Shown: in pieces, positions 5,048 through 9,695 of the stretch
How the letters are laid out: each line of letters starts with the position of its first letter
How positions within the stretch are numbered: the stretch's first letter is position 1
Source: Bacillota bacterium
GTDB lineage: Bacteria > Bacillota > Bacilli > Bacillales > Cytobacillaceae
Direction of reading: 5' to 3'
Length of the DNA stretch: 9,695 bases
Assembly: GCA_023389895.1 (NCBI GenBank)
Contig: JAEWDX010000142.1
Span: 1 to 9,695 of the forward strand
Notes under the pieces: model-generated
Seen by the model: only the letters and a program-made list of their open reading frames with translations
The model's database searches: none
What the model was told of the DNA's origin: nothing
Position numbers and translations under genes: made by a program

Positions 5048-5611
5048 ATGGAGCAAAAAATTTTCGAGGCTGGTATGAGCCTTTTTCAAGAAAAAGGCTT
5101 TGTTAATACCACTTTGCAGGATATTTGCATTAAAGCACGTGTTTCAAAAGGAACTATCTTTAACTACTTCTCCTCTAAAGAAGATATCCTTGCAAAGTTT
5201 GGTCGTAATCAGGCAAAAATCTTGAAGCAATTTGCTCATCTCCTTCCCCCTTCAATGAGTACAAAGGATAAAATTATCGCGATATTGCTAGAGGATATCA
5301 GATTAGTGAAAGAATCTGAGTTTAATGCAAAAACTGCTCTAAAAGGAATTTCAGAGGGCGGAGATGAAGTATATCAGTTTGAAATAAAAAACAGAAAAGA
5401 ATTGTCGAATATCTATAGAGATATTTTAAAATCCGGGCAAAAATCAAATACATTTAACGAAGCTTTAATTGCTGATTTAATTGTTACTATTTACTTCCAT
5501 GTATTAGATGAATATTTTTATCGAAATGATCGGATAGAGGCAATTGAGGAATCTCTCGTTGAATCTGTAAATATTTTATTTAATGGCATTAAAGATGCTT
5601 TTAAAGCATAA
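5048..5611 (+). CDS. TetR-family transcriptional regulator
   Basis: The N-terminal ~50 residues form a typical TetR DNA-binding domain: IFEAGMSLFQEKGFVNTTLQ, then RVSKGTIFNYFSSKEDIL, the recognition helix and the conserved YFxSKEDIL end. The remaining ~135 residues are a helical ligand/dimer domain with no recognisable ligand signature. From ATG 5048 the protein has 187 residues, but this ATG lacks a ribosome binding site. The frame stays open upstream to 5003. A near-perfect GGATGTGAT (4992-5000) is correctly spaced for the ATT codon at 5006, which would add 14 residues including the basic GRSANKKYQ, typical of TetR N-termini. The true start is unresolved. It lies between a small membrane protein and fabZ, all co-directional, and is the likely reader of the palindrome at 4611-4638. 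Confidence 0.88.
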   Translation: MEQKIFEAGMSLFQEKGFVNTTLQDICIKARVSKGTIFNYFSSKEDILAKFGRNQAKILKQFAHLLPPSMSTKDKIIAILLEDIRLVKESEFNAKTALKGISEGGDEVYQFEIKNRKELSNIYRDILKSGQKSNTFNEALIADLIVTIYFHVLDEYFYRNDRIEAIEESLVESVNILFNGIKDAFKA

Positions 5612-5664
5612 AGGCGATACCTTTTTTCAATATGTTAACACCCACTAGTAAAGGAGAAGGATTC

Positions 5665-6102
5665 ATGTACAATACTCAGCAGATTAAAGAAATGATCCCC
5701 CATCGTTTCCCATTTTTATTAGTTGATCGTATTCTCGAGGTTGAAGAAGGAAAACGGGCCGTTGGAATTAAAAATGTTACAACAAATGAGAAATTCTTCA
5801 ATGGTCATTTTCCTGATTATCCAGTAATGCCAGGCGTTCTAATTGTCGAAGCATTAGCACAAGTAAGTGCAGTTATTATGTTAATGAAAAATGAAAATCG
5901 GGGAAAGATTGGATTGTTTGCTGGTATTGACCGTTGTCGTTTTAAGAAACAAGTCCATCCTGGAGATCAGCTACGCCTTGAAGTGGAAATGACTAGAGTT
6001 CGTGGGTTCATTGCTAAAGCCAATGCTGTTGCTACAGTAAATGGAGAAATCGCTTGTGAAGCAGAAGTTACATTTGCCCTTTACGACAATAAAAAATCGT
6101 AA
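5665..6102 (+). CDS. fabZ: 3-hydroxyacyl-[acyl-carrier-protein] dehydratase FabZ
   Basis: FabZ removes water from 3-hydroxyacyl-ACP to give trans-2-enoyl-ACP in type II fatty acid synthesis, in the cytoplasm. The protein is 145 residues, the usual length. It begins with the family signature IKEMIPHRFPFLLVDRI. The active-site segment FFNGHFPDYPVMPGVLIVEA supplies catalytic His48 and Glu62, equivalent to His54 and Glu68 of the E. coli enzyme. All key residues are present, so it should be active. ATG 5665 is set by AAGGAG (5651-5656) 8 bases upstream; an ATG at 5632 has no such site. It follows the TetR gene by 53 bp with no promoter visible, so it is probably in the same operon. A weak hairpin terminator follows. 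In B. subtilis fabZ sits by mbl and flhOP, so this may be a relocated or second copy. Confidence 0.93.
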   Translation: MYNTQQIKEMIPHRFPFLLVDRILEVEEGKRAVGIKNVTTNEKFFNGHFPDYPVMPGVLIVEALAQVSAVIMLMKNENRGKIGLFAGIDRCRFKKQVHPGDQLRLEVEMTRVRGFIAKANAVATVNGEIACEAEVTFALYDNKKS

Positions 6103-6117
6103 AGATTACACCAACAT

Positions 6118-6150
6118 ACAGTAGAAGTTTCTTACCTTCTACTGTTCTTA
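6118..6150 (+). terminator. Hairpin after fabZ, weak terminator
   Basis: ACAGTAGAAG (6118-6127) pairs perfectly with CTTCTACTGT (6136-6145) around an 8-base loop, 15 bp after the fabZ stop. The following TCTTA is a poor T-run, so termination may be partial. Confidence 0.55.
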
Positions 6151-6266
6151 ACCGAATTTGACTTTTATATTCCAAAAATTATTGCACTTGCACTCCTAAA
6201 TGTAATTTTCACAGCAAGGGCTTAGTTAAACCTTAGTTTGGGCAAGTAAGAAAGTATCGTCTAAAA

Positions 6267-6845
6267 TCATTCATTAGAAGGATGACAGAAACAATCTAAA
6301 GTATGATCATTTACCATTCCTACCGCTTGCATATAGGAATAACAGATTGTGCTTCCGACAAATTTAAATCCATCTTTTTTTAACTGTTTGCTCATTTTCA
6401 TACTTATTTCGTTTGAGGTCGGTACATCTTGAATTGTTCCCCAATTGTTTACTATTGGTTTATGATCGACAAAACTCCATATATAAGCTGAAAATGAACG
6501 ATATTCTTTTTGAATTTTTAAGAATGCCTTTGCATTCGCAACAACGCTATAAATTTTCAGCTTATTACGCACAATACCTTCATTTTCCATTAATGACTGT
6601 AATTTTTCTTCTGTATATGTAACAATTTTCTCTGCTTCAAATTGGTCAAATGCTTTTCGGTAATTCTCTCTTTTTTGTAAAATCGTCCACCAACTAAGTC
6701 CTGCTTGCGCACCTTCTAAACACAGCATTTCAAACAATAACCTATCATCATAAACAGGAACACCCCATTCTTTATCATGATACTCAACATAAAGGGGCTC
6801 ATTTGTTTTTACCCACAAACACCGTTTAATAATTTGAAACACCAC
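6267..6845 (-). CDS. tag: DNA-3-methyladenine glycosylase I (Tag)
   Basis: Tag removes 3-methyladenine from alkylated DNA, starting base excision repair. At up to 192 residues it is the normal size. The HhH-fold family signature is clear: RCLWV, YHDKEWGVPVYDDRLLFE, LCLEGAQAGLSWWTILQKRE, and near the end GFKFVGSTICYSYMQAVGMV. The zinc site is complete (Cys9, His23, His181, Cys185, matching Cys4, His17, His175, Cys179 in E. coli). Catalytic-pocket Glu44 and Trp52 correspond to E. coli Glu38 and Trp46. The start is uncertain: GTG codons at 6845 and 6842 lie inside the ribosome binding site AAAAAGGGTGGTG, whereas homologues start just before KRC, where this gene has ATT (6830). A possible -10 box (TATAAT, 6871-6876) lies upstream. 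It converges with fabZ. Confidence 0.93.
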   Translation of the reverse strand: MVFQIIKRCLWVKTNEPLYVEYHDKEWGVPVYDDRLLFEMLCLEGAQAGLSWWTILQKRENYRKAFDQFEAEKIVTYTEEKLQSLMENEGIVRNKLKIYSVVANAKAFLKIQKEYRSFSAYIWSFVDHKPIVNNWGTIQDVPTSNEISMKMSKQLKKDGFKFVGSTICYSYMQAVGMVNDHTLDCFCHPSNE

Positions 6846-6996
6846 CCTTTTTCTACATTTTTTTCAATTAATTATAAAGAAAAAAGCAACTAATTGTATT
6901 GTACTAGATAATATGGAAACCAACACCCATTAATTAATTGATGATTGTAAAAATAAAATGGCTAAAACAAGTGTTAAAAATTAAAGGGATTGCTGA

Positions 6997-7024
6997 TTGA
7001 AGAAACCAAAATGAGTGTTATGAT
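6997..7024 (+). promoter_or_regulatory. Extended -10 promoter at the edge of the bcr1-like element
   Basis: TTGAAG (6997-7002) and TATGAT (7019-7024) are 16 bases apart, and a TG pair at 7016-7017 gives an extended -10 motif. The last two bases of the -10 box are the first two of the element's ATAAA edge. Transcription would start near 7031, so almost the whole element lies in the 5' leader of the MOSC gene. The rest of the 6846-6996 gap shows no gene. Confidence 0.55.
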
Positions 7025-7180
7025 AAAGTGAAACTTCAATCAGTGGGGGTTTTCTCCATCCCCACTGATTGTTAGTTGAACCAATCGGGCATTTACGGGC
7101 TGTTAGATCCCCCACTTAGAATTTTCTGTTTCCACAACTTCTTGAAGTGGGGGTCTTACAGACCGTTAATGCGGGATTAA
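7023..7180 (+). repeat. bcr1-like element, full-length copy (158 bp)
   Basis: It starts ATAAAGTGAAACTT and ends CCGTTAATGCGGGATTAA, the same ends as the shortened copy at 451-559. It folds into two hairpins. Hairpin 1 has a perfect 12-bp stem, CAATCAGTGGGG (7037-7048) with CCCCACTGATTG (7060-7071), plus an outer 4-bp extension. Hairpin 2 spans 7089-7172: GCATTTACGG pairs with CCGTTAATGC (one mismatch), CTGTTAGA with TCTTACAG (one mismatch), and CCCCCACTT with AAGTGGGGG (perfect). No protein is encoded. Size, ends and ATAAA boundary match what I recall of bcr1 in the Bacillus cereus group. Confidence 0.7.
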
Positions 7181-7197
7181 TTTAGGGGTGAGAAAAA

Positions 7198-7749
7198 ATG
7201 AAAAATGCTGTTTTAGGAAAAGTTGTAGCAGTGAGTTCAAGTAGTAAACACTCATTTAGTAAAGAAAATAAACAAAGTATTAATTTAGTTGAAGAGTCAG
7301 GGGTTGAAGGTGATGCTCATTTCGGATCTACTGTCAAACATCGTTCAAGAGTCGCACAAAACCCCAATCAACCTAATTTAAGACAAGTGCATTTAATTCA
7401 TAGCGAGCTATTTGAAGATTTAAAAGGCCGATATACGATTGAACCTGGACAAATGGGTGAAAATATTACAACAGTCGGAATAAATCTACTTGATTTGCCT
7501 ACTGACACACTAATGTACATTGGTACTACAGCAATAGTTAAAATAACAGGTTTACGGAATCCTTGTGCTCAAATAGATCATTTTAAACCTGGTCTTTTAA
7601 AGGCTGTTTTAGACAAAGATACTGAAGGTAATCTAATAAGAAAAGCAGGAATAATGGGGATCGTCTTACAAAGTGGAGAAGTAAAATCAGGTGATTCAAT
7701 TCGTATTAAATTACCATCAAAACCATATAAAAAATTGGAACGAGTTTAA
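7198..7749 (+). CDS. MOSC-domain protein (YiiM-like)
   Basis: This 183-residue protein consists of one MOSC domain, the beta-barrel fold shared with the C-terminus of molybdenum cofactor sulfurases. Visible signatures are GVEGDAHFG (36-44), RQVHLIHSELFEDL, GQMGENITTVGI (84-95) and GLRNPCAQID (118-127), whose Cys123 is the conserved cysteine thought to carry sulfur or bind the cofactor. Stand-alone family members such as YiiM and YuaD are tied to molybdenum-dependent detoxification of N-hydroxylated compounds, but a substrate cannot be assigned here. ATG 7198 follows an AGGGGTGAG ribosome binding site. The bcr1-like element ends only 17 bases before the start, so it forms the leader. No other molybdenum gene is in the window. 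Confidence 0.88.
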   Translation: MKNAVLGKVVAVSSSSKHSFSKENKQSINLVEESGVEGDAHFGSTVKHRSRVAQNPNQPNLRQVHLIHSELFEDLKGRYTIEPGQMGENITTVGINLLDLPTDTLMYIGTTAIVKITGLRNPCAQIDHFKPGLLKAVLDKDTEGNLIRKAGIMGIVLQSGEVKSGDSIRIKLPSKPYKKLERV

Positions 7750-7819
7750 ATTAACCTATTTCTTTAGAACAGGACGCTAAGTCTCGGATGAAAAGCAATA
7801 AGTGAATTTAAAAGTTCTC

Positions 7820-7846
7820 CAAAATAAAAAAGTAGCCGAAGCTACT
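7820..7846 (-). terminator. Intrinsic terminator of bdbDC, overlapping the bdbC stop codon
   Basis: On the minus strand AGTAGC and GCTACT (7841-7846 and 7831-7836) form a 6-bp stem closed by a TTCG tetraloop, extended by three more pairs beyond one mismatch. A TTTTTTATTTT run (7830-7820) follows. The bdbC stop codon (7842-7844) lies in the stem. Confidence 0.8.
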
Positions 7847-8261
7847 CTTTTACAAGCCAGATAAATATGATAATGAGCGTAAAAGCTGTTAATGACAACA
7901 TTGGGATCGTAATGAATCCGAAATAGTTTACATAATCTACCGTGCATGGAATCCCTTGCTTACACGGTTCGAGTGCTTTCATTGCCGGTATTTTTTGAAG
8001 TAATACATGATAAAGTGCTATTAACCATCCGATAATTGAAACTGCTAATATATATTTTTTTATATTTACTTCATTATAATACACGGCAATTCCTAGAATA
8101 ATCGTTAGTGGGTACATAAATATTCTTTGATACCAGCACAAACTACACGGAACAAAGTTCATTACTTCGCTGTAGAATAAGCTTCCTAATGTTGCCGTAA
8201 TCGCTACGACCCAAGCTGCAGCATAATAATATACATTATATCTTGACTTGGACGCCCCCAT
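7842..8261 (-). CDS. bdbC: Thiol-disulfide oxidoreductase BdbC (DsbB-like)
   Basis: BdbC is the membrane quinone reductase that reoxidises BdbD so that disulfide formation can continue outside the cell. The 139-residue protein has four membrane segments (about residues 10-31, 43-62, 69-89 and 112-137). Both redox-active cysteine pairs are present: Cys39 and Cys42 in VPCSLCWYQR, and Cys100 and Cys106 in LEPCKQGIPCTVDY. Length and layout match bacillar BdbC. ATG 8261 follows GAGGGG by 8 bases. It overlaps the bdbD stop by one base (TAATG), implying translational coupling and equal production. In B. subtilis the BdbDC pair matters for competence pseudopilus proteins; client proteins here are unknown. 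Confidence 0.95.
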   Translation of the reverse strand: MGASKSRYNVYYYAAAWVVAITATLGSLFYSEVMNFVPCSLCWYQRIFMYPLTIILGIAVYYNEVNIKKYILAVSIIGWLIALYHVLLQKIPAMKALEPCKQGIPCTVDYVNYFGFITIPMLSLTAFTLIIIFIWLVKE

Positions 8262-8938
8262 TACTTTAGCCCCTCTTCAATCAGTTGTTCTATTTTCTTC
8301 ATATCGAATGGATCCGTTAATTCAACACCGTTAATAAAAATACCAGGTGTTAATTGTAATCCAGTTTCTTCAACTAATGAAGTATCTTTATTTATTTCGT
8401 CAATGACTTCTTGGCTGTTCATTTTTGTTATAAATTCGTCTTGGTTGAAATTAGGAATTGTTTTACTGGCAACTTCAAGAACTACATCTTCGTTTATCCA
8501 AACCTCATCATGATTAGCATTTTCTGGTTGCATTTCGTATAGATTGTGTACATAATCCCAGAATTGTTCTGGGTATAATGCATATACTGCTTCAAATGCT
8601 TGTGCTCCAATTATTGAAACATCTCCGTGGAATAAAACATTTGTAAATGAAAAGGTTGCTTTTCCTGTGTCTATATATTTTTCTTTTAAAACTGGAAAAT
8701 AATTCAAGATCCAAACTTTACATGCTGGACACATGATATCTCCCATTTCAACAATTTGTACTTTAGCATCTTTTTCACCGAGAGTTGGTTGTCCTTCCAT
8801 GTTTAGCGTTTTAGCATTTTCTTTGTCGGGTTCAGGAGTATAATTAAACACCAATATAATACCAACTATTGTTACAAGACCTAAAACGATTGCAATTATT
8901 TTCCCCTTATTATTACTACTTTTATTATTAGCTTTCAT
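8261..8938 (-). CDS. bdbD: Thiol-disulfide oxidoreductase BdbD (DsbA-like, membrane-anchored)
   Basis: BdbD introduces disulfide bonds into exported proteins. The 225-residue protein has a lysine-rich start, one hydrophobic anchor (about 13-32, IIAIVLGLVTIVGIILVF) and an extracytoplasmic thioredoxin-fold domain. The active site is GDIMCPACK with Cys70 and Cys73. The cis-proline loop follows near residue 197 (LQLTPGIFING), and a helical insert lies between, as in DsbA-family proteins. No lipobox cysteine is seen, so it is held by the uncleaved N-terminal helix. ATG 8938 has AAGGAG about 13 bases upstream, rather far but without a better in-frame start. It is first in the bdbDC operon, with BdbC as its membrane partner. 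Confidence 0.95.
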   Translation of the reverse strand: MKANNKSSNNKGKIIAIVLGLVTIVGIILVFNYTPEPDKENAKTLNMEGQPTLGEKDAKVQIVEMGDIMCPACKVWILNYFPVLKEKYIDTGKATFSFTNVLFHGDVSIIGAQAFEAVYALYPEQFWDYVHNLYEMQPENANHDEVWINEDVVLEVASKTIPNFNQDEFITKMNSQEVIDEINKDTSLVEETGLQLTPGIFINGVELTDPFDMKKIEQLIEEGLK

Positions 8939-8973
8939 ATGTATACTTTTACTCCTTTTATTTATTTGTTCAC

Positions 8974-8997
8974 AATATTAATTATAATAAATATTAA
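8974..8997 (-). promoter_or_regulatory. Possible bdbDC promoter flanked by direct repeats
   Basis: A perfect minus-strand TATAAT (8981-8986) lies 43 bases upstream of the bdbD start, but no good -35 box is found 16-18 bases before it. AATATTAA occurs at 8974-8981 and again at 8990-8997, 16 bp apart, on either side of the -10 box. The repeats may be regulator sites or just AT-rich coincidence. Confidence 0.35.
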
Positions 8998-9035
8998 CTG
9001 TAGCTATAATGAATAATTTGTGAAGTACACTTTTT

Positions 9036-9077
9036 TTAAATTTTGAGAAGATGCTTGACAAAATGCAATGTTGACAT
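9036..9077 (-). other. 13-codon reading frame with a perfect ribosome binding site
   Basis: On the minus strand AGGAGG (9086-9091) stands 8 bases before ATG 9077, which opens MSTLHFVKHLLKI and stops at TAA 9036-9038, upstream of bdbD. The site is as good as any in the window. The peptide is not recognised. It may be a leader peptide, the head of a lost gene, or chance. The surrounding 8998-9170 stretch is otherwise without a recognisable gene. Confidence 0.3.
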
Positions 9078-9170
9078 TCTTTGTTTCCTCCTATTCAAAA
9101 ATATCATTCAAAGCGATGCTAGCAAACTTATAAACCACTCCTTATTTAAATCTTACTATACCTTATGTAT

Positions 9171-9505
9171 GCCTTTAGTGACGGACACTGCTCTAAATTT
9201 AATCTCCAAATTACTCAAGAAGAAATCGATAGACACCGTGAAGCAGTTAAACAATCTGGAGCGAATGTAATTGTTGGAATTAGGAAATAGAAGCAGTCAT
9301 TCATTTTATCAAAGAAGTTGGCCTTCCATTAACACTAAAGGTTTTAGGTCTTGATGAGTTTAAGGAAGAGGAGTGGCGAAAAGTAGCAGAGGATGCCTGT
9401 GCTGAAGGAGATACAATGGGGAATATGCTACATCCTGTAACACCTGAAGATGCGTATCAAGCAATTATTGCTGCAAATGCATTGGCGGAGTATTACCAAC
9501 ATTAG
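9171..9505 (+). pseudogene. gldA: Glycerol dehydrogenase remnant (middle deleted)
   Basis: The first piece (9171-9287) encodes QITQEEIDRHREAVKQSGAN then VIVGI and a stop at 9288-9290. It corresponds to the region of GldA just before the GIGGGK nucleotide-binding loop. The second piece, in another frame (9284-9505), encodes IEAVIHFIKEVGLPLTLKVL, EEEWRKVAEDACAEGDTM and HPVTPEDAYQAIIAANALAE, matching the C-terminal end of GldA-type iron-containing alcohol dehydrogenases. Intact enzymes are about 365 residues and oxidise glycerol to dihydroxyacetone with NAD. Here the start, the first ~60 residues and the metal-binding core are missing, with the deletion point near 9280-9290. No function is possible. 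Confidence 0.8.
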
Positions 9506-9557
9506 ATTTTTACTAATCACGAGACTAAAATGATACAGGAGCCTTCCTGATATACAG

Positions 9558-9596
9558 AAAGGGAGTCAATTAAAAGCCAAACAATTGTCTCCCTTT
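9558..9596. repeat. Inverted repeat after the gldA relic
   Basis: AAAGGGAG (9558-9565) pairs with CTCCCTTT (9589-9596), with an inner CAATT/AATTG extension beyond one mismatch. No long T-run follows on either strand, so it is at best a degraded terminator of the lost gldA gene. The remaining bases to 9695 show no supported gene. Confidence 0.4.
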
Positions 9597-9695
9597 AAAA
9601 AATCTCATATAAAAATTTCACACATCTTACATAACAAAATTAAGATTATATTGTACCTTTATATGCCAAATGCGTTCATTTGTTTTATGAAATTT

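Noticed and set aside
6413..6622. Plus-strand open frame of 69 codons
   Set aside because: Antisense shadow of tag, whose motifs and zinc ligands are clear.
9055..9076. Two TTGACA boxes 16 bp apart as promoters for the gldA relic
   Set aside because: Neither has a -10 box at 16-18 bases.
9043..9270. 75-codon plus-strand frame overlapping the gldA relic
   Set aside because: No ribosome binding site; the GldA similarity lies in a different frame.
9627..9695. Minus-strand frame of 22 codons open to the right edge
   Set aside because: Too short to recognise and expected by chance in such AT-rich sequence; no motif seen.

Overview
The window looks like chromosomal DNA from a low-GC Gram-positive bacterium of the Bacillaceae or Planococcaceae type (Bacillus or Lysinibacillus-like). 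The grounds are the AT-rich sequence, AGGAGG-type ribosome binding sites, sigma-A-like promoters, a BdbC/BdbD thiol-oxidation pair, a DUF4179-type anti-sigma relic, and two copies of a structured repeat that resembles bcr1 of the Bacillus cereus group. The species cannot be fixed from the sequence alone. No rRNA, tRNA, CRISPR array, transposase or phage gene was seen.

Layout. Bases 1-560: the 3' end of a methionyl-tRNA synthetase gene, a hairpin terminator, three tandem ~52-bp hairpin units, and a shortened bcr1-like element. Bases 575-2016: a VTT/DedA-type membrane protein (minus strand) and a DinB-family protein (plus strand) with a strong terminator. Bases 2055-3677: a minus-strand operon of a zinc-finger/HTH/DUF2087 regulator followed by a ZmaR-like GNAT acetyltransferase. 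Its promoter carries two TGTAAACA boxes exactly 30 bp apart.

Bases 3677-4471 are a gene graveyard: the tail of an ECF-type sigma factor, head and tail pieces of its anti-sigma factor, and, on the other strand, a shattered Fpg/Nei-family DNA glycosylase. The anti-sigma and glycosylase remnants meet tail to tail within about 10 bp. None of these is obvious from long reading frames.

Bases 4574-6145 are the most promising functional unit: a promoter followed by a perfect 28-bp palindrome, a 74-residue two-helix membrane protein, a TetR-family regulator and a FabZ dehydratase, all on the plus strand. I infer a TetR-controlled membrane-lipid operon. Bases 6267-7749: the base-repair enzyme Tag (minus) and a MOSC-domain protein (plus). 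The MOSC 5' leader consists almost entirely of a full-length bcr1-like element that folds into two large hairpins, with the promoter -10 box straddling its left edge.

Bases 7820-8997: the bdbD-bdbC disulfide-forming pair (minus strand), overlapping by one base and ending in a terminator that contains the bdbC stop codon. Bases 9036-9505: a tiny reading frame with a perfect ribosome binding site, and a glycerol dehydrogenase relic with its middle deleted. Three gene relics here (anti-sigma, glycosylase, gldA) share the same form: recognisable head and tail, missing centre.
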